In this document: positions 1 to 6,910 of the stretch, one piece after another
How positions within the stretch are numbered: position 1 is the first letter of the stretch
How the letters are laid out: each line of letters begins with the position of its first letter
Origin: DASRRB01 sp036732755
GTDB lineage: Bacteria > Planctomycetota > B15-G4 > SIAN01
Direction of reading: 5' to 3'
Assembly: GCA_036732755.1 (NCBI GenBank)
Contig: DAINBU010000052.1
Span: 1 to 32,694, forward strand
Length of the DNA: 32,694 bases
The notes under the pieces: generated by a model
The model's database searches: none
What the model saw: only the letters and a program-made list of their open reading frames with translations
Told to the model about the DNA's origin: nothing
Made by a program: the position numbers and the translations under genes

Positions 1-564
1 CGCGAGATCCTGCGCGAGCACGGCGGCGCGATCACGGTCGAGCACGGACGGCTGCCGGGTGCGTGCCTGCGGTTCGTCTTTCCGCCGGCCTTCGCACCCG
101 CTCCTGCTCCGGTGCCGCGCTGCACCGCGCCGCGGCGCGCTGCGGCGCCGGCCCCGCTCCAGCGCTGCCGCATCGTCGTCGTCGAGGACGAGCCGGCGCT
201 GCGCGAGGTGGTGACGCGCGCCTTCGCCGGGCACGGGAACCGTACCGTCGTCTTCGAGCACGGCGAGGACGCGCTGCCCTACCTGCTCTCCGAGGCCGTC
301 GACCTGGTCGTGAGCGACATCCGCCGACCCGGGCTGAACGGCATCGAGCTGTACGACGCGCTCGCGCGCGTGCGGCCGTCCCTCCTGAAGCGGTTGCTCT
401 TCATCACGGGCGACGTCCTCTCGCCCGAGACGACGGCGTTCCTGTCGCGCACCCGCGCGCGCTTCCTGTGCAAGCCGCTCCGGCTCGACGAGCTGCTCGA
501 CGTGGCGCGCACGCTGGTCGAGCGCGCGAACAACCAGGGCGAGCTGTTCGAAGCGGCGACGTAA
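1..564 (+). CDS. Hybrid sensor histidine kinase, C-terminal part (ATPase end plus receiver domain), 5'-truncated
   Basis: The reading frame is open from base 1, so the gene starts outside the window. The first ~29 codons are the end of a HATPase_c domain (REILREHGGAITVEH, then LRFVFPP, the last strands of the fold). A ~25-residue Pro/Ala linker follows, then a complete receiver domain from about codon 57. The receiver has the acidic pair E62/D63/E64, phospho-acceptor D106 in VVSDIRRPG, T136 and K158 in FLCKPL. This is a membrane or cytosolic sensor kinase passing phosphate to its own receiver. No output domain follows the receiver before the TAA. An ATG at 112 could give a 150-residue stand-alone receiver, but the unbroken frame with kinase sequence upstream makes the fused reading much more likely. 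The signal sensed cannot be told from what is visible. Confidence 0.88.
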   Translation, partial: REILREHGGAITVEHGRLPGACLRFVFPPAFAPAPAPVPRCTAPRRAAAPAPLQRCRIVVVEDEPALREVVTRAFAGHGNRTVVFEHGEDALPYLLSEAVDLVVSDIRRPGLNGIELYDALARVRPSLLKRLLFITGDVLSPETTAFLSRTRARFLCKPLRLDELLDVARTLVERANNQGELFEAAT

Positions 565-607
565 GGGTCGCGCGCTTCGCGCGCGTGGAGGGGTCGCGCG
601 CTTCGCG
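565..607. repeat. Two direct copies of a 17-bp GC-rich element between convergent genes
   Basis: The 17-mer GGGTCGCGCGCTTCGCG occurs at 565-581 and again at 591-607. The first copy extends into a perfect hairpin (7-bp stem CGCGCGC/GCGCGCG, 3-nt loop, 569-585). It lies just after the kinase stop codon, between genes transcribed toward each other. It may act as a transcription end for one or both, but there is no T-run, so this is weak. Confidence 0.4.
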
Positions 608-642
608 AGAGTGGCGCGACCGCCGTCCCTCGACCTGCGTCC

Positions 643-1797
643 CTAGTCCTGCCAGTCGGCGAGGAAGAGGTTGGTCTCGTGCGGCACGCTGCCGTGCCGG
701 TTCGCGGCCCAGATCAGCTTCTTCGTGTCGGGCGAGAACATCGGGAAGCCGTCGAAGTCCTCGTCGAACGTGATCCGCTCGAGGCCCGACCCGTCGAGCT
801 GGATCAGGTAGAGGTCGAAGTTGCGGCTGCGCGGGTTGGGGTCGTGCACGTTCGAGGAGAAGACGACGCGCTTGCCGTCCGCCAGCGGGAAGGGCGCCCA
901 GTTCGAGGCGCCGTTGTGCAGCAGCGTCCGCTTGTTCTTCCCGTCCGCGTCCATCACGCGCAGGTCGAGCGGACCGGGCCGCCAGAGGTTCTCCTTCATC
1001 ATCGCGCGGTACTGCGTCTCGTCCTCGGGCGTCGCCGGCGTGTAGCCGCGGTAGACGATCTGCTTCCCGTCCGGCGTGAAGAAGGCGCCGCCGTCGTAGC
1101 CGAGCTCGTGGGTGAGGCGCGTCACCGCGCTGCCGTCGCGCTTCATCTTGTAGAGCTCGAGGTCGCCGTCCCGCATCGACGTGAAGACGATCCACTGGCC
1201 GTCGTTCGAGATGGTGCACTCGGCGTCGTAGCCGGGAGACTCGGTCAAGCGCTGCAGATGACCGCCGTCGGCGTCGGCCTCGTAGAGGTCGAAGCCCTCG
1301 TGGAACTTCCAGACGTAGCCGTACTTCGGGTCGAGCGGCGTCGGCGGCAGCGGCGAAGCGGCGAAGGTCGAAGCGTAGAGGATCCGCTTCGCTCCGGGGA
1401 AGTAGTAGCCGCAGGTCGTCTTGCCCTCGCCGTTGCTGAGCAGCCGCAGCCCGCTCCCGTCGCCCCCCATCGAGAAGATCTGGTCGGCCTTCAGGTCGCC
1501 CCGCGTCGACTGGAAGATGATCCGGTCGCCCTCGAAGGAGAAGTACGCCTCCGCGTTCTGGCCGCCGGAGGTGAGCTGCACCAGGCGCTTGAAGTGGCGC
1601 TCCTGCGGGTGCGGGGCGATCTCGTGCGCGGGCGCCTGCGCGTAGGCGGTGCTGGCGGCCGCGGCCGCCGCGGTCTCGGGCGCCGCGCTCTTCGCGCTGC
1701 CCTCCTTCAGCGGGCAAGCAACCGGACACTCGCCGTTCGTCCCGCCGCAGCCGGCGAGCGCGACGGGAACGAGCAGCGCGAGGAGGGATCGGGACAC
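643..1797 (-). CDS. TolB-like PD40 beta-propeller lipoprotein
   Basis: Predicted secreted lipoprotein of 384 residues. With the GTG at 1797 as start the N-terminus is a short lipoprotein signal with lipobox LAGC (residues 14-17). A GGAGAG ribosome site lies 6-7 bases upstream of that GTG. The ATG at 1830 would add 11 residues in front of the signal and is less likely. The body holds several TolB-type PD40 repeats, for example around FSFEGDRIIFQST, ISNDGQWIVFTS, FTPDGKQIVYRG and FSPDTKKLIWAANR, each with the dG-x-[RKI]-[IV]-[VIA]-[FYW] pattern. It ends in ETNLFLADW, common in TolB-like proteins. Probably anchored in a membrane facing the periplasm; the substrate or partner is unknown. No tol/pal genes are nearby, so it should not be called tolB. 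Confidence 0.85.
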   Translation of the reverse strand: MSRSLLALLVPVALAGCGGTNGECPVACPLKEGSAKSAAPETAAAAAASTAYAQAPAHEIAPHPQERHFKRLVQLTSGGQNAEAYFSFEGDRIIFQSTRGDLKADQIFSMGGDGSGLRLLSNGEGKTTCGYYFPGAKRILYASTFAASPLPPTPLDPKYGYVWKFHEGFDLYEADADGGHLQRLTESPGYDAECTISNDGQWIVFTSMRDGDLELYKMKRDGSAVTRLTHELGYDGGAFFTPDGKQIVYRGYTPATPEDETQYRAMMKENLWRPGPLDLRVMDADGKNKRTLLHNGASNWAPFPLADGKRVVFSSNVHDPNPRSRNFDLYLIQLDGSGLERITFDEDFDGFPMFSPDTKKLIWAANRHGSVPHETNLFLADWQD

Positions 1798-1876
1798 GGC
1801 GGGCTCTCCGCGGGGGAAACGGGTCGGCAAGGCGAGGCCTTTTATCGTCCGGCCGGCGACGCCTCGAATCGGGGGC

Positions 1877-2539
1877 TCACCCGCTGCGCGCGGGCACGTC
1901 GAAGGTCGCGTCGAAGCCGGCCGCGCTCGTCTCGAAGCGCAGCGACCCGCCGCTCGCGGCGAGCAGGCCGCGCACCAGCGCCACGTCCTCCTCCTCCGGC
2001 GGCTCGCGCTGCGGCGAGACGCTCACGCGCAACTCCGCGCGGCCGTCCACCGCCGAACCGCCGATCGCGACGCGCGTCGCGCCGCCCTGCCCGCGCGGCG
2101 GGAGCAGCGGGAGCAGGAGGGCAAGGGCCGCGAGCACGAGCGGCTCGCGGCGCTCGGGCGTGGCCGCCGTGAGCTCGCCGCGCTCGACCGTGACGCCGCG
2201 CCCCTTGCCGGCGAGGCGCACGACCGGCTCGAGCGCGTCGACGACCTCGGCGAGGCCGGAGCTTCCCGCGCGAGCGCCCCCGCCCGTCGCCTCGTCGGGG
2301 CCGATGCGCCGGATCGACCCGACGAGGTCGTCCATCCGCTTGAGTTGCTCGTCGATCATCGTCCCGATCTTGTCCGAGAGCGGCGCGCTCGACTTCATGA
2401 ACTGCCGCACGCCGGCCATCACGGTCAGGACGTTGTTGGTCTCGTGCAGGATCACCGGCGCCAGGTGGCCGAAGACGATGAGCCGCGCGCGTTCGAGCTG
2501 CCGTTTCGTCTCCGCCTCCGGACCCTCGCGGTCCGCCAT
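1877..2539 (-). CDS. Histidine-kinase-like protein with H-box but degenerate ATPase domain
   Basis: 220 residues, starting at the ATG at 2539 with a good GGGAGG ribosome site upstream. Residues ~15-75 resemble a dimerisation/phosphoacceptor (HisKA-like) helix pair: HETNNVLT at 32-39 matches the H-E-x-N-N form of the H-box, making H32 the candidate phospho-histidine. The second half is about the size of a HATPase_c domain, but I cannot find a convincing N-box, DxGxG or GxG lid; only a weak G2-like end (LLAASGGSLRFET) remains. There is no signal peptide, membrane segment or sensor domain, so it should be cytosolic. It may be a pseudokinase, a histidine phosphotransferase fed by another kinase, or a very diverged kinase. 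It is divergent from the NatA-type ATPase gene (108 bases between starts). Confidence 0.7.
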   Translation of the reverse strand: MADREGPEAETKRQLERARLIVFGHLAPVILHETNNVLTVMAGVRQFMKSSAPLSDKIGTMIDEQLKRMDDLVGSIRRIGPDEATGGGARAGSSGLAEVVDALEPVVRLAGKGRGVTVERGELTAATPERREPLVLAALALLLPLLPPRGQGGATRVAIGGSAVDGRAELRVSVSPQREPPEEEDVALVRGLLAASGGSLRFETSAAGFDATFDVPARSG

Positions 2540-2579
2540 CGTCCCCTCCCGATCCCTGGCCGAGTCGTCCCGCGCCCGG

Positions 2580-2608
2580 TTGTGATCGCCGAGACGCGCG
2601 CGTAGCGT
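2580..2608 (+). promoter_or_regulatory. Possible promoter for the NatA-type ATPase gene
   Basis: TTGTGA at 2580-2585 and TAGCGT at 2603-2608 with a 17-base spacer, 40 bases before the ATG at 2648. The -10 match is poor, but the layout matches other promoters in this window. Confidence 0.3.
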
Positions 2609-2647
2609 ACCGATCTTCCTCGGCGAGGCAGGCGCGATCGGACGGCG

Positions 2648-3385
2648 ATGATCGAAGTCGAGCGTCTCACCAAGACCTTCCCGGCGACCCGCCGTACCCC
2701 TCCCAAGGACGCCGTCCGCGACGTCTCCTTCCGCTGCGTCCCGGGCGAGGTCTACGCGCTGCTCGGCCCGAACGGCGCGGGCAAGACTTCGACGCTGCGC
2801 GTGATCGCGACGACGCTGCGGCCGACTTCCGGGACGGTGAAGGTGCAGGGGCACGACGTCGTCGCCGAGCCGCGCATGGTGGGCGCGTCGATCGGCTTCC
2901 TCACCGGCAACACCGCCCCCTATGGACGGCTCACGGCGCGCGAGGTCGTCGTCTACTTCGCGCGCCTCTACGGCGTCGCCGAGGAGCGCATCGGGCCGCG
3001 CGTCGACGCGCTCGCCATGAGCCTGCAGATGGGCGAGTTCATCGAGCGGCGCTGCGACAAGCTCTCCCAGGGGCAGAAGCAGAAGGTCAGCATCGCACGC
3101 ACGATCGTGCACGACCCGCCGGTGCTGATCCTCGACGAGCCGACCGCCGGCCTCGACGTCCTCGCGGCGCGCGCGATCCTCGACCTGATCCGCGACTGCC
3201 GCGCGCGCGGCAAGACGGTCCTCTTCTCGACCCACGTCATGACCGAGGCGGAGAAGCTCGCCGACCGGGTCGGGATCCTCTACGAGGGGCAGCTCGTCCG
3301 CGAGGGCACGCCCGCGGAGCTGCGCGCGGCCACAGGCGCGGTCGACCTCGAGGGGGCGTTCCTGAAGAGCGTCGGCGCGGAGTAG
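2648..3385 (+). CDS. ABC transporter ATP-binding protein, NatA-like
   Basis: 245 residues with a complete ABC ATPase: Walker A GPNGAGKT (40-47), signature LSQGQ (139-143), Walker B VLILDE (159-164) and the H-loop H196. The stretch GFLTGNTAPYGRLTARE (83-99), where most ABC proteins carry the Q-loop glutamine, resembles the NatA subfamily (Na+ efflux and related exporters). It should work with a membrane permease of the NatB/ABC-2 type, but none lies on either side: upstream is the divergent kinase-like gene, and downstream a convergent EF-hand gene begins 27 bases after the stop. The ATPase is therefore orphaned here. The ATG has only a weak ribosome site. The exported substrate is unknown. 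Confidence 0.88.
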   Translation: MIEVERLTKTFPATRRTPPKDAVRDVSFRCVPGEVYALLGPNGAGKTSTLRVIATTLRPTSGTVKVQGHDVVAEPRMVGASIGFLTGNTAPYGRLTAREVVVYFARLYGVAEERIGPRVDALAMSLQMGEFIERRCDKLSQGQKQKVSIARTIVHDPPVLILDEPTAGLDVLAARAILDLIRDCRARGKTVLFSTHVMTEAEKLADRVGILYEGQLVREGTPAELRAATGAVDLEGAFLKSVGAE

Positions 3386-3412
3386 GCGGAGCGACTCGCC
3401 GCGACGGTCGGC

Positions 3413-4561
3413 TCAGTGGTCGGTCGTGGGCTGGGGCACCGGCATCGGCAGCGGCGGCCGGGTCTTCTGCGCCGGCTTCGACTTGGGGCCGGCGCGGAGC
3501 AGGTCGAAGAGGTCGCCGCCCGCCTTCGACTTCGGCTTCCCGGTCGTCTTCTTGGCCGCCGCGCCCTTCGCGCCGGACGCGGCCGCACCGGCGTCGGGCT
3601 CCTGCGCGGCGTGCTGCGCCTCCGCGTCGGCGAGCAGCGCGCGGGCGCGCGCCAGCACCTCGTCGAGCGACTCCGGCGGCAGCAGGTCTTCCGCCGGGCG
3701 CGCGTCCTCGTCCTCCTTCGATCCCTTCGCCGGCGCCGTCGTGGCCCACTCGAGGAGCTTCGGTTCGACGCCGCGATTCGAGCTCGCGGCGTTCAAGACG
3801 AGCGCGCGCGCGAACTCGTCGAACTGGATCAGCCCGTCGACGCCGACGTCGAGCTTGCGGAAAAGCGCCAGACCGAGCGCCGTCCGGTCGCGCCACTCGA
3901 GGAAGGTGATGCTCGCGTCCTTGGAGGGGTCGAGCGCGTCGAAGTAGTCCTTGAGCGCCGCCTGGTCGAGCGTGCGCGGCGGCAGGTCGGGCGTCGCGCC
4001 GGCCGGGTCGGGGACGAGGGCGTCGACCTTCTCCTGCAGCGCGGCGATCTCGGGGTCGGAGGTCGGGGCGTAGGTGCGGCGCGCGGCGGCGCGCTCGACG
4101 TAGGTCTTGCCGGTCATCTTGAGGCTCTCGATGTCGGCCGCGATCAGGGCGGCGACGAGCTCGCGCGCCTGCTCGAGCGTCACCGGACCGGAGCTGAGCC
4201 CGGCCAGCAGCTCGGCGGGAAGGATCGCGGCCGGCGCGCCCGCGCCGGGCAGGCCGAGCGCACCCGGACTCCTCGCTCGCCGCGCGAGCGCCATCCGGCG
4301 CGCCTGCGCCATGCTGCTGCCGCGCGCGCGCGTCGCGCTGCGGAAGCCGCCGAAGAAGGAGTCGGGCTGCGAGCGCGGATCGGCGCCGCCATTGCCGCTC
4401 GGGCCGTAGGGATTCATGTCGGCCTGGCCGCCGAGCCCGTAACTGCCGCTGCCGAAGGGCGACTCGAAGCCGCCGGGGCGCGGCATTCCGGGCGGCATCA
4501 TCTGCGCCCGCGCCGTCGCGGCGCCGGCGAGCACGAGGATGCAGCCGCCGAGGAGTCTCAC
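3413..4561 (-). CDS. Secreted protein with a pair of EF-hands
   Basis: 382 residues from a GTG at 4561 with GGAG 8 bases upstream. It has an N-terminal signal peptide (about residues 1-19, cleavage near ATARA-Q). A Gly/Pro/Ser-rich low-complexity region (20-100) follows, then a helical part, then two EF-hand loops. Loop 1 is D211-E222 (DPSKDASITFLE, with D, S, D, S at positions 1, 3, 5, 7 and E at 12). Loop 2 is D238-E249 (DVGVDGLIQFDE). Both keep the 1, 5 and 12 ligands, so calcium binding is credible. The C-terminus (~300-382) is an Ala/Lys/Pro-rich disordered tail. No enzyme domain is visible. Function unknown beyond probable calcium binding outside the cytoplasm. Confidence 0.8.
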   Translation of the reverse strand: MRLLGGCILVLAGAATARAQMMPPGMPRPGGFESPFGSGSYGLGGQADMNPYGPSGNGGADPRSQPDSFFGGFRSATRARGSSMAQARRMALARRARSPGALGLPGAGAPAAILPAELLAGLSSGPVTLEQARELVAALIAADIESLKMTGKTYVERAAARRTYAPTSDPEIAALQEKVDALVPDPAGATPDLPPRTLDQAALKDYFDALDPSKDASITFLEWRDRTALGLALFRKLDVGVDGLIQFDEFARALVLNAASSNRGVEPKLLEWATTAPAKGSKEDEDARPAEDLLPPESLDEVLARARALLADAEAQHAAQEPDAGAAASGAKGAAAKKTTGKPKSKAGGDLFDLLRAGPKSKPAQKTRPPLPMPVPQPTTDH

Positions 4562-4694
4562 GAGTTCGCTCCGAACGGACCACCGGTGAAAGACGCACGG
4601 TGGGCGCGGTGGCGCGCGCCCGATCCGAGACCCCCATCGGTCCGCGCGCCGCGCGATGCTGAGACGTACGCCGCGGCCGTTCCTTCTCGCGCGA

Positions 4695-4735
4695 TCGGAA
4701 GGCGATTCCGATGCGCCCTTCCTCCCAGGGGAGGC
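4695..4735 (-). terminator. Two small hairpins downstream of tRNA-Val
   Basis: A 7-bp perfect stem ATCGGAA/TTCCGAT with a 5-nt loop (4695-4713) and a 6-bp stem CCTCCC/GGGAGG (4722-4735). They lie between tRNA-Val and the EF-hand gene, both read on the minus strand. They could end the tRNA transcript, but there is no T-run. This gene-free stretch (4562-4833) should also hold the EF-hand gene's promoter; I saw no clear one. Confidence 0.3.
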
Positions 4736-4833
4736 CGCGACCCCGCTCCTATTAATGGTGGGGCTCGGCGGAGGTCGCCTTGGAACATCATGGACTCGGT
4801 GCGGGGAGACGAGTGCACTGCGGAGTCGTCGCG

Positions 4834-4908
4834 TGGTGGGCGGTAGAGGATTTGAACCTCCGACTCCTACCGTGTGAGGATAGTACTCTACCGCTGAGTT
4901 AACCGCCC
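4834..4908 (-). tRNA. tRNA-Val (anticodon CAC)
   Basis: 75 nt including an encoded CCA (4834-4836). Acceptor stem GGGCGGT/ACCGCCC pairs fully. The anticodon stem CTATC/GGTAG encloses the loop CTCACAC, giving anticodon CAC for GTG codons. The T-arm is GGAGG-TTCAAAT-CCTCT. All cloverleaf parts are present. Confidence 0.95.
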
Positions 4909-4920
4909 ATTCGGCGCCGC

Positions 4921-4949
4921 ACTCTAGGCGCGCCCCCGCGGCGGATCAA
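4921..4949 (-). promoter_or_regulatory. Promoter of tRNA-Val
   Basis: On the minus strand, TTGATC (4944-4949) and TAGAGT (4921-4926) with a 17-base spacer. The -10 box is 12 bases from the mature 5' end of the tRNA, as expected for a short leader removed by RNase P. Confidence 0.55.
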
Positions 4950-4960
4950 CGAGTCCCCAC

Positions 4961-4978
4961 CGGTCGTCCTCCCGACCG
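4961..4978. other. Perfect inverted repeat between divergent transcription units
   Basis: CGGTCG-N6-CGACCG, 18 bases, in the gap between the tRNA-Val promoter and the propeller gene start at 5022. It could be a protein-binding dyad or an RNA hairpin in the propeller gene's leader. Six-base arms at this GC content can arise by chance. Confidence 0.25.
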
Positions 4979-5021
4979 CTCACCGTGTACGGCTCGTTGC
5001 TCCCGCGAAAGGGAGACTCCG

Positions 5022-6692
5022 ATGCGCCGCAGATTCCTCCCGCTCCTCGTCCCCACCTCGCTCTTCTTCGCCGCCGACTCGACCCCCGCGCAGACGACGA
5101 CGCGCGTGAGCGTCGATTCATGGGGCACGGAGGGGAACAACTCCAGCGACGTTTCGGCGGTCACTGCGGACGGTCGGATCGTGGCGTTCGTGAGCCTGGC
5201 CTCGAATCTCGTCGCCGGCGACACGAACGGGCGCAACGACGTCTTCGTCCACGACCGATCGACCGGGCACACCGAACGCGTGAGCGTGGACTCCTCGGGC
5301 GCCGAGGCGAATTCCTACAGCTACTTTCCGGCGCTCTCTGCGGACGGGCAGATCGTGGCGTTCTCCAGCACCGCCTCGAACCTCGTCGCCGGCGACACGA
5401 ACGGGGATGCCGACGTCTTCATCCACGATCGATCGACCGGACTCACCGAACGCGTCAGCGTGGATTCGTCCGGCGCAGAGGGCGTAAGCACCAGCCACTT
5501 CCCGGCGATCTCCGCGGACGGGCAGGTCGTGGCCTTCCAGAGCTACTCCTCGAATCTCGTCGCCGGCGACACGAACGGGATCGACGACGTCTTCGTCCAC
5601 GACCGATCCACGGGAATCACCGAGCGCGTCAGCGTGGACTCGTCGGGCGTACAGGGGAACCACGGGAGCCTGGGCCCGTCGATCTCGGCGAACGGGCAGA
5701 TCGTGGCGTTCTTCAGCTACGCCTCGAACCTCGTCGCCGGCGACACGAACGTGGCCTACGACGTCTTCGTCCACGACCGGTCGTCCGGGCTCACGGAACG
5801 CGTCAGCGTGGACTCGTCGGGCGCAGAAGCCAACGACCCGAGTTCGCAGCCGCTGATCTCCGCGGACGGGCGGATCGTGGCGTTCAACAGCGGCGCCTCG
5901 AACCTCGTCTCCGGCGACACGAACGGGGACATCGACGTCTTCGTGCACGACCGGTCGACGGCGCTCACCGAACGCGTGAGCGTGGACTCGTCGGGCGCGC
6001 AGGGGAACGACTACAGTCATTACCCTTCGATCTCCGCGGACGGACGGTTCGTCGCGTTCACGAGCTACGCGTCGAACCTCGTCTCCGGCGACACGAACGG
6101 GACTTGGGACGTCTTCGTCCACGACCGATCGACCGGGCTCACCGAACGCGTCAGCGTGGACTCGTCGGGTGCCGAGGGCGACAACGGCAGCTATCTTCCG
6201 GCGCTGTCGGCGGACGCGCAGGTCGTGGCATTCTCGAGTTACGCGTCGAACCTCGTCGTGGGCGACCTGAACGCGGAGCCGGACATCTTCGTCCACGAAC
6301 GCTGTTCGATCGACGCTTCTTGGTCGAATTATGGCGCGGGCTTCCCCGGCACGAACGGCGTCCCTTCCTTCACCGCGCAGTCGAATCCCCTTCTCGGAAC
6401 GACGGTCACGCTCGACCTCGCGAACTCCAACCCTGGCTCCACCTTCGGCCTGTTGCTCATCGGATTCCAGCAGGCGCAAATCCACTCGGCGTTGGGCGGC
6501 GACCTCCTTCTGATTCCGGCGCTCACGACCGTCGTCGCTCTGCCCTCCGGCGGCACCTCGTTCTCCGGCGCCATCCCGTCCGACGCCACTCTTTGCGGGT
6601 TCGTGATCGACCTTCAGGCCTGGGAGGCCGACCCAGGCGCCGCGAAGGGCGTGTCGTTCACGCCGGGACTTCAACTGGTCCTTGGCCACTGA
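5022..6692 (+). CDS. Secreted seven-repeat beta-propeller protein with planctomycete-type C-terminal domain
   Basis: 556 residues. The ATG at 5022 follows AGGGAG at good spacing. A signal peptide (about 1-24, ending near STPAQ) precedes seven tandem repeats of exactly 58 residues (~27-432), each with a core like ISADGQIVAFSS, ASNLVAGDTNG and DVFVHDRSTG-TERVSVDSSG. The repeats are PD40/WD40-like; seven of them fit a closed seven-bladed propeller. Residues ~433-556 form a separate domain beginning NYGAGFPGTNGVPSF, rich in Leu/Gly/Thr. I associate this type of end domain with secreted proteins of planctomycetes, where it may serve in sorting or surface display. No catalytic motif is seen. A structural, adhesive or binding role outside the cell is the best guess. 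The gene is flanked by two tRNA genes on the opposite strand. Confidence 0.85.
   Translation: MRRRFLPLLVPTSLFFAADSTPAQTTTRVSVDSWGTEGNNSSDVSAVTADGRIVAFVSLASNLVAGDTNGRNDVFVHDRSTGHTERVSVDSSGAEANSYSYFPALSADGQIVAFSSTASNLVAGDTNGDADVFIHDRSTGLTERVSVDSSGAEGVSTSHFPAISADGQVVAFQSYSSNLVAGDTNGIDDVFVHDRSTGITERVSVDSSGVQGNHGSLGPSISANGQIVAFFSYASNLVAGDTNVAYDVFVHDRSSGLTERVSVDSSGAEANDPSSQPLISADGRIVAFNSGASNLVSGDTNGDIDVFVHDRSTALTERVSVDSSGAQGNDYSHYPSISADGRFVAFTSYASNLVSGDTNGTWDVFVHDRSTGLTERVSVDSSGAEGDNGSYLPALSADAQVVAFSSYASNLVVGDLNAEPDIFVHERCSIDASWSNYGAGFPGTNGVPSFTAQSNPLLGTTVTLDLANSNPGSTFGLLLIGFQQAQIHSALGGDLLLIPALTTVVALPSGGTSFSGAIPSDATLCGFVIDLQAWEADPGAAKGVSFTPGLQLVLGH
5100..6317 (+). repeat. Seven tandem 174-bp coding repeats
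   Basis: The segment GAC[GA]TCTTC[GA]TCCACGA-like recurs at 5238, 5412, 5586, 5760, 5934, 6108 and 6282, always 174 bases apart. The copies differ by point changes but not by any insertion or deletion. The most conserved stretches are those for ASNLV-GDTNG and DVFVHDRS. Confidence 0.9.
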
Positions 6693-6741
6693 TCGGCAGG
6701 GGACGACCGATGGGTGCGTCGTCCACCGGAGGTCCGCGCAT

Positions 6742-6827
6742 TGGTGCCGAGGGAGGGACTTGAACCCTCACGTCCTTGCGGACAGTGGATTTTGAGTCCA
6801 CCGCGTCTGCCGTTCCGCCACCCCGGC
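6742..6827 (-). tRNA. tRNA-Leu (anticodon CAA)
   Basis: 86 nt with encoded CCA (6742-6744). Acceptor GCCGGGG pairs with CCTCGGC (one G-U). The anticodon stem GTGGA/TCCAC encloses CTCAAAA, giving anticodon CAA for TTG codons. The long variable arm is typical of class II tRNA-Leu. It lies 83 bases downstream of dapB on the same strand, so it may be read through from that operon; I saw no strong promoter of its own. Confidence 0.95.
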
Positions 6828-6910
6828 TCCGGGATTGGATCGCCACGCAGCGCACGATAGCGCGGCTTCGCAGGCGACCGGCCGCGCCGACGTCGCGCGC
6901 GGGACGGCCT

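Noticed and set aside
112..564. Stand-alone response regulator starting at ATG 112
   Set aside because: The same frame is open to base 1 and encodes the end of a histidine kinase ATPase domain, so this is one hybrid protein.
404..1729. 441-codon minus-strand frame overlapping the TolB-like gene and the kinase end
   Set aside because: Out-of-frame shadow, Arg/Gly-rich, crossing two real genes.
4656..4877. Small 73-codon plus-strand frame ending in VVGGRGFEPPTPTV
   Set aside because: Its end is the antisense of tRNA-Val; such GFEPPT strings are a known false gene product over tRNA genes.
5100..6317. Repeats considered as a CRISPR array or satellite
   Set aside because: Units are 174 bp, translate in one frame to propeller blades, and have no repeat-spacer pattern.
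5118..6689. 523-codon minus-strand frame with repeated RVHADAFGE and VVDEDV motifs
   Set aside because: The regularity is only the antisense image of the seven 174-bp repeats of the propeller gene.
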